Part shown: piece by piece, positions 17,077 through 24,813 of the stretch
Position numbering within the stretch: the stretch's first letter is position 1
Layout of the letters: every line of letters starts with the position of its first letter
Origin: Streptomyces sp. NBC_01754
Lineage (GTDB): Bacteria > Actinomycetota > Actinomycetes > Streptomycetales > Streptomycetaceae
Length of the DNA: 64,000 bases
Assembly (NCBI RefSeq): GCF_035918015.1
Contig: NZ_CP109132.1
Coordinates: 7,378,001-7,442,000, forward strand
Direction of reading: 5' to 3'
Position numbers and translations under genes: made by a program
Notes under the pieces: model-generated
Told to the model about the DNA's origin: nothing
Databases searched by the model: none
Seen by the model: only the letters and a program-made list of their open reading frames with translations

Positions 17077-18432
17077 GTGCCGGAAGTCCTGGTACCGCCC
17101 ATGGAGTCCCACTCGTTGCTCGTCTTCCTTCTCCAAGTGGGCCTGCTGCTCCTCTCGGCGATCGTGCTGGGACGCCTCGCAGCACGCATAGGCATGCCCT
17201 CGATCGTGGGGGAGCTGACCGCAGGCGTCTTCCTGGGCCCGTCCCTGCTGGGATGGGCGGCCCCGGACCTCTCGGCCTGGCTGCTGCCGGCCGATCCGGC
17301 GCAGATGCACATGCTCGACGCCGTCGGTCAGATCGCCGTCCTGCTCCTGGTGGGACTCACCGGAACCGAGATGGACCTCGGTCTGATGCGCCGCCGGCGC
17401 CGTACCGCGCTGCGGATCAGCCTGTCCGGTCTGCTCATTCCCCTCGCGCTCGGTATCGCCGCGGGCTTCCCGCTGGCCCGGCTGCTCTCCCCGGGCAGGT
17501 CCGACCCCACGGTCTTCGCCCTCTTCCTGGGCGTGGCCATGTGCGTCAGCGCGATCCCCGTCATCGCCAAGACGCTCATGGACATGAACCTCATCCACCG
17601 CAATGTGAGCCAGCTCGCGCTCATGGCCGGCATGATCGACGACGCCTTCGGGTGGTTCATGCTGTCGATCGTCTCCGCGATGGCCGTGGGCGGCCTCGGA
17701 GCAGACGACATCGCCCTGACACTGCTGCGCATGCTGCTCGTCCTGCTCGTGGCGGTCGTGATCGGACGCCCCCTCATCCGGACCGCTCTGCGCAGCGGCG
17801 CCGGTTCCCGGGAACGGGTCGTCGCGATCGTCGTCGTGCTGGTCCTGCTCGCCGGCTCCGGCACCCAGGCCCTCGGACTGGAAGCGGTCTTCGGAGCCTT
17901 CGTCTGCGGCATCCTCATCGGTTCCACCAAGGAGTTCACCGCGGAACGCACGGCCCCCCTGCGCACCGTCGTCCTCTCCGTACTGGCTCCGCTGTTCTTC
18001 GTCACCGCGGGACTGAGGGTCGACCTCAGGGCACTGGCCCAGCCCAAGGTGCTGACGGCGGCCCTGGCCGTGCTCGTCATCGCGGTCGCCGGCAAGTTCG
18101 CCGGAGCCTACCTCGGAGCGCGGCTGAGCCGGCTGACCAAGTGGGAGGCGCTGGCGCTCGGCGCCGGGATGAACGCCCGCGGCGTCGTCGAGGTCATCGT
18201 CGCCATGGTCGGCCTGCGACTGGGAATCCTGGACGCCGCCACCTACACCATCGTGGTCCTCGTCGCCGTGGTGACCTCGATCATGGCACCGCCGCTGCTG
18301 CGCGTGGCCATGAGACGCATCGAGCACACCGAGGAGGAGCAACTCCGCCTGATCGCACGGGGCGGTGGCCTCGACGAGCAGTGGAGCCAGAGCCCGCCCG
18401 GCAACGAGATCCACGAGCCGAGGGTGCGGTGA
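17077..18432 (+). CDS. CPA2-family cation:proton antiporter
   Basis: 451 residues, about 12-13 membrane segments, fitting the KefB/monovalent cation:proton antiporter-2 family (early GRLAARIGMPSIVGELTAG, later GAFVCGILIGS). It exchanges Na+ or K+ for protons across the cytoplasmic membrane. GTG 17077 follows GAGGAG. Antiporters of this type occur in several antibiotic clusters, including enediynes, often proposed to aid resistance or pH homeostasis; that role is inference here. The gene converges with the SDR at 18505. Confidence 0.85.
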   Translation: MPEVLVPPMESHSLLVFLLQVGLLLLSAIVLGRLAARIGMPSIVGELTAGVFLGPSLLGWAAPDLSAWLLPADPAQMHMLDAVGQIAVLLLVGLTGTEMDLGLMRRRRRTALRISLSGLLIPLALGIAAGFPLARLLSPGRSDPTVFALFLGVAMCVSAIPVIAKTLMDMNLIHRNVSQLALMAGMIDDAFGWFMLSIVSAMAVGGLGADDIALTLLRMLLVLLVAVVIGRPLIRTALRSGAGSRERVVAIVVVLVLLAGSGTQALGLEAVFGAFVCGILIGSTKEFTAERTAPLRTVVLSVLAPLFFVTAGLRVDLRALAQPKVLTAALAVLVIAVAGKFAGAYLGARLSRLTKWEALALGAGMNARGVVEVIVAMVGLRLGILDAATYTIVVLVAVVTSIMAPPLLRVAMRRIEHTEEEQLRLIARGGGLDEQWSQSPPGNEIHEPRVR

Positions 18433-18466
18433 GGGTGTGCCCGCCGCAGCTGCGGCGGGCACACCC
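18433..18466. terminator. 34-bp perfect palindrome, bidirectional terminator
   Basis: Arms 18433-18449 and 18450-18466 are exact complements. The palindrome lies directly after the antiporter stop and before the convergent SDR stop (18505), so it can end both transcripts. Confidence 0.85.
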
Positions 18467-18504
18467 CCTCACCGGCGACCCGGCGATCGGGCGGGCCCGC
18501 GAGG

Positions 18505-19290
18505 TCAGCTGGTGGTGAACATGCCGCTGGAGACGTTGAGGAACGTACCGGTGATCGCACCGGCACGGTCGGACGCGAGGAACGCGGCGGTGCCGGCGAC
18601 CTCGGACAGGCGCGGCGACCTCTTCGTCATCCGCATCTGGTCGAGGTTGGCGAGGATACCCCGCAGCCCCTCCTCGTCGACGACGGCGCCGTGTTCGGCC
18701 AGCTTCTCCCGGGTGATCGTCTCCGGCAGGCCCGCGGTCCAGATACCGGCGACCCGCACACCGGACGGGCCGATCTCGGCGGCCAGGTTGCGGATCAGTA
18801 CGTCCAGCGCGGCGTCCGCCGGGCCGGTGCTGCCCATCATCGTGCTCCCGACCGCCGAACCGCTGTTCAGCGCCAGGATCACCCCACTGCCCTGCTCGAC
18901 CATGTGCTTCGCCGCCGCCCGCGCCGTGATGAAGTTCGCCCGCAGCTGATCGTGCACCAGCGTGGTCACGTCGTCGACGGCCATGTCGATCAGCGGCACG
19001 CCCTGGAGACCGCGCACGCGGATCAGGTTCATCGACACGTCCAGCCGGCCGGCCTCCCGGGCCACGGCCGCCGCGTGCTCGGTGACGGCCTGCTCGTCGA
19101 AGACGTCGAGCACCGTCGCCGAGGCCATCCCGCCGCTGTTGGCGATCTCCTTGGCGACGCGCTCGACCGGCTCCGGCGTCCGGCCGGCCAGGTACACCCT
19201 CGCGCCCTCGGCGGCGAAGGTGCGGGCCACGGCGGACCCGATCGAGCCGCCCCCGCCGTAGACGATCGCGGTCCTGTCCTGCAGCAGCAT
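18505..19290 (-). CDS. SDR-family oxidoreductase
   Basis: 261 residues with a classical Rossmann start (IVYGGGGSIGSAVARTFAAEG, about 9-29) and the SDR fold throughout. The usual catalytic Tyr-x-x-x-Lys is not apparent: the segment after LALNSGSAVG reads STMMGSTGPADAALDVLIRN, where Tyr and Lys are expected. This suggests a non-catalytic or altered SDR. ATG 19290 has GGGAG upstream; an ATG at 19308 is possible. A 7-bp inverted repeat (19338-19344/19370-19376) in the promoter region may be an operator. Confidence 0.75.
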   Translation of the reverse strand: MLLQDRTAIVYGGGGSIGSAVARTFAAEGARVYLAGRTPEPVERVAKEIANSGGMASATVLDVFDEQAVTEHAAAVAREAGRLDVSMNLIRVRGLQGVPLIDMAVDDVTTLVHDQLRANFITARAAAKHMVEQGSGVILALNSGSAVGSTMMGSTGPADAALDVLIRNLAAEIGPSGVRVAGIWTAGLPETITREKLAEHGAVVDEEGLRGILANLDQMRMTKRSPRLSEVAGTAAFLASDRAGAITGTFLNVSSGMFTTS

Positions 19291-19605
19291 GTGGTTTCTC
19301 CCGTGCATCGGGCACGTGCCCCGTTGGCCGTGCGCATGATCGATTAGACGAAAGGGCACGGGGAAACTCATCGATCGGCTTCCGCACAGATGCCGGCGGC
19401 GGCCGTAGAAGGGGCGCGGAAGCGGCCGGAAGACGGTGATCGCGGAGGTCAGGCCACGTCCGGCCCACCGCTGTCGGACATCTGTTCACGGAGTACGGGG
19501 GGCCTGCCCGTTGACGTGCCCGGTGTCCGCCGAGTCCCCGGGACCTCCCGGGCGTTCCGCCCAGGGCGGGGCGGGGGCCGGTGGGGGAGGACAGGAGGAA
19601 GAACA

Positions 19606-19635
19606 CGTCCGTGCCCGGAAGTCCGGGCACGGACG
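19606..19635. terminator. 13-bp hairpin ending the minus-strand Hpg operon
   Basis: Arms 19606-19618 and 19623-19635 pair perfectly around AAGT. The hairpin lies 28 bases beyond the stop of the last gene of the 24668-19663 operon. The rest of 19291-19605 shows only the SDR promoter region. Confidence 0.8.
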
Positions 19636-19662
19636 CGTGAGCGGTGCCGGGGCGGTGACCGG

Positions 19663-20313
19663 TCAGGGCAGACGTGCGCGCAGCAGCGGCACACCGGCAC
19701 CCGACACCCGCTCCAGCCCGGCCTCACGGTTGGTGAGTACCAGCAGGAGGGCCGAGGCCGGGCCGGTCACGACCGGCCCGTCGCCGATGTCCCAGGCGGA
19801 GTCGGTCGCCACGAACCGGATGCCGCTCAGCGCTTTGCGGGGATTGAACGGGAACCGCAGCCGCCACAGGCTCTCCAGACCGGCGCGGGCGGCGTCCGGC
19901 ACGATCTCGATCTCCCGGCCCAGCGGGACAGCGATGTCCTGGCTGTGCGTCAGCACGTCCATGACCGTCGTGTCCGCACCGGCACCCGGCGCGGGCGGCA
20001 GAAGCCGCGATCCGGCGTGCTCGCGCAACCGCGCCACGAGCCCGGCCGCCGGTTCGCGGGCCGTCCGTACCGCCGAGTCCCTGACCATCCGGTGGAACGA
20101 GCCACCGGAGCGCAGCAGCTCCTTCATCCATCCCGCCGTCGTCAGCGTCGGTGGCAGGGTCAGATGTGCCACCACGTCACGGACCCGCCAGCCACCGCAC
20201 AGCGACGGGCTCTCCCACTCCTCGCGGGACAGGCCGTCCAGCAGATCGGCCAGCCGGAGCCGGGCCGACTCGACCTCGGCCCACACGGCATCATCGATCG
20301 GGGCGCCGGCCAC
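19663..20313 (-). CDS. Mycothiol-isomerase-like (MDMPI/DinB) protein
   Basis: 216 residues of the maleylpyruvate-isomerase-like DinB superfamily: LADLLDGLSREEWESPSLC, then GWRVRDVVAHL (metal-binding His), and VLTHSQDIAVPLGR (second His region). GTG 20313 starts seven bases after the methyltransferase stop, so translation is probably coupled. It is the last gene of the operon that makes the hydroxyphenylglycine precursor. The catalytic role is unknown; isomerase or thiol-dependent chemistry is typical of the family. Confidence 0.7.
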   Translation of the reverse strand: MAGAPIDDAVWAEVESARLRLADLLDGLSREEWESPSLCGGWRVRDVVAHLTLPPTLTTAGWMKELLRSGGSFHRMVRDSAVRTAREPAAGLVARLREHAGSRLLPPAPGAGADTTVMDVLTHSQDIAVPLGREIEIVPDAARAGLESLWRLRFPFNPRKALSGIRFVATDSAWDIGDGPVVTGPASALLLVLTNREAGLERVSGAGVPLLRARLP

Positions 20314-20320
20314 GGCGTCC

Positions 20321-21136
20321 TCAGTTCGCCGGCTTGCGGGCGCAGAGAACGAGATAGCCCATGTGTTCCGGCCCCGGCGCGAACATGTCCTTCTGCCCCT
20401 GCCTGACCGCGTCGGCGAAGTCCGCGCCGAACTCCGCCACGAGCTCGTCCCGCAACTCCTCGGTCCGCTCGACGTAGCGGTTGCCCATGCCGTACACACG
20501 GTGGCCGCACTGCGTCCACTCCTCGACGACGAAACCGGCGTCACGGACGACCTCCAGCCATCCGTCGGCCGTCATCGGCCGGCGGCTGCGGAAGAACGGC
20601 GGCAGCTCGGCATCGGGGTGGACCATGGTCGTCTCGGTGATCGCGACACGGCCGCCCGGCTTGAGCACGCGGTAGAACTCCGACAGGGCCTTCGACAGGT
20701 CGACCGAGTGCGACAGAGCCTCCATCGCCATCACCGCGTCGTAGTGGTCATCGCCGTACGGCAGGTCGTGGTAGTCGCGGACCTGGAACCGCACCCGGTC
20801 GAACAGCCCCGTCCTCGCCGCCCGCTTCTCCGCCTCCCCGCACTCGGCCGGACTGATCGTGATGCCGGTGACGCGGGCGCCGACCTCACGGGCGATCTGG
20901 GTCGCGGGCGCGCCGACCCCGCAGCCCGCGTCGAGCAGGTGCTCGCCGCGGCGCAGCCCGAGGGCGTCGACGACCTTACGGGTCAGGCGCTTGCCCGCCT
21001 CCTCGACACTGGCGTCGTCCTTCTCGTCGTACCAGTAGCCCAGGTGCTCGTACCCGTCGTTGAACATCGTCGACATCTTGCACGAGCTGTCGTACAGCTC
21101 GGCCACCTGGGCCGGTGTCCAGTCCGATTCGCTCAT
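20321..21136 (-). CDS. SAM-dependent class I methyltransferase
   Basis: 271 residues. The SAM-binding motif I is LLDAGCGVGAPATQIA (about 63-78), followed by ITISPAECGEAEKRA, and MAMEALSHSV and RVLKPGGRVAITE further on. It resembles small-molecule N/O/C-methyltransferases of natural-product clusters. ATG 21136 has GAAGGGACG upstream. It lies in the operon with the HpgT-like aminotransferase, so methylation of the amino group or ring hydroxyl of an Hpg-derived unit is the simplest guess; sugar methylation cannot be excluded. Confidence 0.8.
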   Translation of the reverse strand: MSESDWTPAQVAELYDSSCKMSTMFNDGYEHLGYWYDEKDDASVEEAGKRLTRKVVDALGLRRGEHLLDAGCGVGAPATQIAREVGARVTGITISPAECGEAEKRAARTGLFDRVRFQVRDYHDLPYGDDHYDAVMAMEALSHSVDLSKALSEFYRVLKPGGRVAITETTMVHPDAELPPFFRSRRPMTADGWLEVVRDAGFVVEEWTQCGHRVYGMGNRYVERTEELRDELVAEFGADFADAVRQGQKDMFAPGPEHMGYLVLCARKPAN

Positions 21137-21230
21137 GGAACGTCCCTTCGCTGCCATCCTGTTCCCAAGTCTCCTTGGCGTACCTGGGACTTCTCGTCTT
21201 CTGGCGGTGCGGCACCCGCACCGGCGGCGG

Positions 21231-22514
21231 TCAGCTGTGATCGGCCAGCAGCCGGGCGAGCCGTGCGACGCCCTCGCCGATCCGGCCGGGCTCCAGCGCG
21301 CTCGACGACAGCCGCAGCGCGTGCGTCCCGCCGTCGGCGTAGAAGAACCTCATCGGTGTCCACAGCACGCCGTACCGCTCGGCGGAGAGCTCCAGCAGCT
21401 TCTCGTCGGCCGGCACGGGCACCTCGAGCACCACGAAGAACCCGCCGCTCGGCACGGTCCAGCGCACGCGTCTGCCGGCCGTGTCCGGGAAGTGCTCCTC
21501 CAACGCTCGCAGCAGTGTGCGCAGGTTGCGCCGGTAGAAGGCGCTCTTGTCCCGGCTGGCCGCCCGCAGGCTGCAGCCGGACTCGAGGAGCAGGCCGCCG
21601 ATCACCGCCTGCGCCACCGGTGAGGTGTTGACCGTGAGCATGCTCTTGACCGCCGACAGCTCCTCGGCCAGCAGCGTGCGCCGCCCGTCGCGGGCCAGGA
21701 CCGGCTGGTCGGCCACGAGGAACCCGACCCGCGCACCGGGGAAGCAGGACTTCGCGAACGAACCGAGGTAGATCACCCGGGAGCGCCGGTCGAGCGCCTT
21801 GAGCGACGGGCGGGGCTCGTCGCCGAGGCCGAACAGACCGTACGGGTCGTCCTCGAGCACGATCAGGTCCTCGGCCTCCGTGACGTCCAGCAGCCCGAGC
21901 CTGGCCTCCGGCGACAGCGAGCGACCGGACGGATTGGAGAAGTTCGGCACGACGTAGAGGGCCTTCGGGGTACGGCCCCCGGCCCGCACGGCGCGGGCGG
22001 TCGCCGCGACGGCCGCCGGATCGAGCCCGCCGGGCCCCTCCGGCACCGGGACGACGTCGATGCCCAGCAGGCGCGCCGCACCGGTGATCCCGACGTACCA
22101 GGGCTCCACGGCGAGCAGGACGTCGCCGGGCCGCGCGCACAGGCCCCGCAACGCGATGACCATCGCCTCCTGGCAGCCCGAGGTGACCGCGATCGCCTCC
22201 GGGCGCACCGAGATGCCCTCGTCGTTCGCCAGCTGCCGTGCGATCAGCTCGCCGAGCACACCGTTGGTCCTGCCGTACTGCATGAGCAACGACCCCACCC
22301 GGTCCGGGGGCATCCCGGAGGCCGCCAGGTGGTCCTGGAAGACGCGCAGATACCGGGGGAGGTCGGCCGGGTCGTGGAAGCCGTCCCAGGGGCGCCCGGC
22401 CGCGAGGGAGATCGCGTCCGGGAACCGGTCGGCGACCTCGTTGAGGAAGTTCATCGAGGTCGCCACCGGGTCCCACACCGAGACGTGCAGCGATTCACGG
22501 GAAAGCGTGGCCAC
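21231..22514 (-). CDS. hpgT: 4-hydroxyphenylglycine aminotransferase-like PLP enzyme (HpgT-type)
   Basis: 427 residues, fold-type I aminotransferase. FLNEVADRFPDAISLAAGRP near the N terminus is like HpgT of glycopeptide clusters. VTSGCQEAMVIAL, NFSNPSG, DDPYGLF and SFAKS (the PLP lysine) follow in order. HpgT converts 4-hydroxybenzoylformate to L-4-hydroxyphenylglycine, using tyrosine as amino donor and so regenerating hydroxyphenylpyruvate. GTG 22514 overlaps the racemase stop as TAGTG, showing translational coupling. The 4-hydroxymandelate synthase gene at 26838 supports this assignment over a generic MocR-type aminotransferase. Confidence 0.82.
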   Translation of the reverse strand: MATLSRESLHVSVWDPVATSMNFLNEVADRFPDAISLAAGRPWDGFHDPADLPRYLRVFQDHLAASGMPPDRVGSLLMQYGRTNGVLGELIARQLANDEGISVRPEAIAVTSGCQEAMVIALRGLCARPGDVLLAVEPWYVGITGAARLLGIDVVPVPEGPGGLDPAAVAATARAVRAGGRTPKALYVVPNFSNPSGRSLSPEARLGLLDVTEAEDLIVLEDDPYGLFGLGDEPRPSLKALDRRSRVIYLGSFAKSCFPGARVGFLVADQPVLARDGRRTLLAEELSAVKSMLTVNTSPVAQAVIGGLLLESGCSLRAASRDKSAFYRRNLRTLLRALEEHFPDTAGRRVRWTVPSGGFFVVLEVPVPADEKLLELSAERYGVLWTPMRFFYADGGTHALRLSSSALEPGRIGEGVARLARLLADHS

Positions 22515-23182
22515 TACGCGGCCCTCCTGCCCGGCGCCGCCGCGTCCGCGGCCTCCACGGCCAGCTCGACGAGCCGGCTGCCGACGTCGACCACGGGCAG
22601 CCGGCACGCCGCGAGCACCTGCGGCAGCACCGCGGTGAAGTGGGTGCACGCGAGGACGACGGCGTCGAGCCGGGCACGCCCGGCCAGGCGCAGCGTCTCG
22701 GGCAGGCTGGAACCGTGGAACGCCGCCGCCGCGTCACCCGCCTCGACGGCCCGTACGAGCGCCGGGTCGGAGACACTGAGCGCACGGTGGCCCAGCAGCC
22801 CGGTCACCCGCTCGTAACCGGCCACCGCCGACCCGTTCCCGGTGAGAACCAGCGCACGCCGGTGGGCGGCCGCGACCTCCCGGTAGACGGCGGCGGGAGA
22901 GACCAGGGTGAGTGAGGCCTCGGCCGAGGCCGCGTCGAGGTCGACCACGGCGGAGAGCGAGTTGCAGAACAGCATCACCACCCGGTGGCCGCGTGCGTCC
23001 AGGTCGCGCACCAGATCGAGGAACGCGGCCCGCAGCGTGCCGGGGCGCTCGTACTGCAACGCGTCCTGCTCGTCCGGAGAGCCGGCCATCGGGTACGGGA
23101 CCGCCGCGTGCCCGGCGTTCCGCAGCAGGTTCGCACCGACCTCCGTGTCGAAGGGTGTGCCGGCGACAACTGCGATCTCCAT
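22514..23182 (-). CDS. Asp/Glu/hydantoin racemase-family protein
   Basis: 222 residues. Both catalytic cysteines of cofactor-independent two-base racemases are present: FCNSLS (about 71) and LACTHF (about 190), with matching N- and C-terminal half-domains. ATG 23182 has GAGGG upstream. Family members invert amino acids or hydantoins and include arylmalonate decarboxylase relatives. Between an HpgT-like aminotransferase and a 2-hydroxyacid oxidase, the likely substrate is 4-hydroxyphenylglycine, whose benzylic alpha proton is acidic. Supply of D-Hpg is inferred; hydroxymandelate is another possible substrate. Confidence 0.78.
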   Translation of the reverse strand: MEIAVVAGTPFDTEVGANLLRNAGHAAVPYPMAGSPDEQDALQYERPGTLRAAFLDLVRDLDARGHRVVMLFCNSLSAVVDLDAASAEASLTLVSPAAVYREVAAAHRRALVLTGNGSAVAGYERVTGLLGHRALSVSDPALVRAVEAGDAAAAFHGSSLPETLRLAGRARLDAVVLACTHFTAVLPQVLAACRLPVVDVGSRLVELAVEAADAAAPGRRAA

Positions 23183-23243
23183 CGCGCCCTCTCGTACGGT
23201 CGGGATGCCTCTGCCAAGAGCCTGACGACCGTACGGGCCGCCA

Positions 23244-24668
23244 TCAACTCCCGTTGTGCGCAGGCGGGACCACCTTGCCGGGGTTGAGGATTCCCGCCGG
23301 GTCGAGCGCTCGCTTGACCGCCTGATGGACGCGCACGCCGACCGGGCCGAGCTCGCGCGCCAGCCAGTCCCGCTTGAGCAGGCCGACACCGTGCTCGCCG
23401 GTGCAGGTGCCGCCGAGCGCGAGACCGAGCCGCATGATCTCGTCGAACACCTCCCGCCCCCGGGCCAGCACGGCCGGGTCGGACCGGTCGACCACGATCA
23501 CCGGGTGGAGGTTGCCGGCCCCCGCATGGCCGACCACACCGACCAGTACGTCGTGCCTCTCGGCGATGCGCGCGATGCCCTCCACCAGATCGACGACCCG
23601 GTCGCGCGGCACGGCCACGTCGTCGACGACGAGACCGCCCCCGCCACCGGGGAACCGCCGTGCGGCGAGGTGCTCCATCGCGGGGTGGGCGAGCCGGCGC
23701 GCGGCGAGCAGCGCCCCGGCCTCCACCCGGTCGGTCGCCACGTACAGCTCGCCCGCGCCCGCGCGCTCGCAGTACGCGGCCATCGCGTCCAGTTCGCCCT
23801 GCGCGGCGGATCCGGCGTCCGACGCGGCGAGCAGCAGCGCACCGGCGCCCGTGTCCAGCCCGGACGGCCGGTAGTCCTCGACGGCCCGCAGGTGCGTTTG
23901 GTCCATCAGCTCCAGCAGGCTCGGCGCGAGCCCCGCCCCCATGATGCCGGTGACCGCCCGGCAGGCCGCGGCCACCGTCGGGAACACCGCCGCGAGCGTA
24001 CGGTCCGGGCATCGCGCGGGCCGCAGCCGCAGGACGATCTCGGTGATGATGCCCAAAGTGCCCTCGGACCCGGTGAACAGCCCGGTGAGGTCGTACCCGG
24101 CGGTCCGGGCGGGACCCCGCCCACCGCAACGCAGGACGGCCCCGTCGGCGAGGACCACGGTCAGCCCGGCCACGTACCGGCCGGTGACCCCGTACTTCAC
24201 ACAGCACATGCCCCCCGCGTTGGTCGCGACGTTGCCGCCGATGGTCGAGGACTCCCACGAGCCCGGGTCCGGCGGGTAGTCCAGCCCCTCCAGGGCCACC
24301 GCCCGGCCGAGGTCGGCGTTGACGACTCCCGCACCCACGACCGCCAGGCCCCCCGCGGCATCGACACTGATCCGCTTCAGCCGGGCGAGCGACACCACGA
24401 CCGCACCGTCGGCCGCGTTGGCCCCGCCGACGAGCCCCGTCCGTGCCCCCTGCGGCACCACGGGCAGCCCGTGCGCCGCGGCTACCCGCACCACGGCCGC
24501 GACCTCGGCGGTGTCACGCGGGCGTACGACGGCCAGCGGCACCCCGGCCCGGCACAGATCGGCCTCGTCGCGGCTGACGGTGCGCAGCACATCCGGGTCG
24601 GTGAGCACACTGTCCGGCCCGTGCAGCGCGGCCCGCAGGTCCGCGACGGCGTCCGTCGTGATCGTCAT
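23244..24668 (-). CDS. FAD-linked 2-hydroxyacid oxidase/dehydrogenase (GlcD type), candidate hydroxymandelate oxidase
   Basis: 474 residues. The PCMH-type FAD domain (about 40-220) shows VVPQGARTGLVGGANAADG and GGNVATNAGG. The C-terminal FAD-oxidase domain shows GHAGAGNLHPVI and GTCTGEHGVGLLK. This is the D-lactate/glycolate dehydrogenase (GlcD) family. In glycopeptide clusters the oxidation of 4-hydroxymandelate to 4-hydroxybenzoylformate is done by an unrelated FMN enzyme, Hmo. No Hmo homologue is in this window, and this gene opens the operon with the racemase and HpgT, so it probably fills that step. Confidence 0.8.
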   Translation of the reverse strand: MTITTDAVADLRAALHGPDSVLTDPDVLRTVSRDEADLCRAGVPLAVVRPRDTAEVAAVVRVAAAHGLPVVPQGARTGLVGGANAADGAVVVSLARLKRISVDAAGGLAVVGAGVVNADLGRAVALEGLDYPPDPGSWESSTIGGNVATNAGGMCCVKYGVTGRYVAGLTVVLADGAVLRCGGRGPARTAGYDLTGLFTGSEGTLGIITEIVLRLRPARCPDRTLAAVFPTVAAACRAVTGIMGAGLAPSLLELMDQTHLRAVEDYRPSGLDTGAGALLLAASDAGSAAQGELDAMAAYCERAGAGELYVATDRVEAGALLAARRLAHPAMEHLAARRFPGGGGGLVVDDVAVPRDRVVDLVEGIARIAERHDVLVGVVGHAGAGNLHPVIVVDRSDPAVLARGREVFDEIMRLGLALGGTCTGEHGVGLLKRDWLARELGPVGVRVHQAVKRALDPAGILNPGKVVPPAHNGS

Positions 24669-24813
24669 GCCGTCCACGATAGGCAACCCATCCGCCCAAC
24701 CCCCCTGCCGCACAAGCAACTTACGCGACCACCGCAAACGGGGAGATGTCCGCGGCGGCGGCACTGCACACACTGAATCGCGACAGGAAGTCAGGGCGGA
24801 TTGGAGATTGACT
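24669..24813. promoter_or_regulatory. Divergent promoter region of the two Hpg operons
   Basis: 145 bp separate the start of the oxidase operon (24668, minus) from the A-PCP operon (24814, plus). Both operons serve the same precursor, so shared control from here is expected. No clear -10/-35 pair or strong repeat was identified. GCAACCCA near 24684 resembles half of the 4757 element, but the match is short. Confidence 0.5.
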
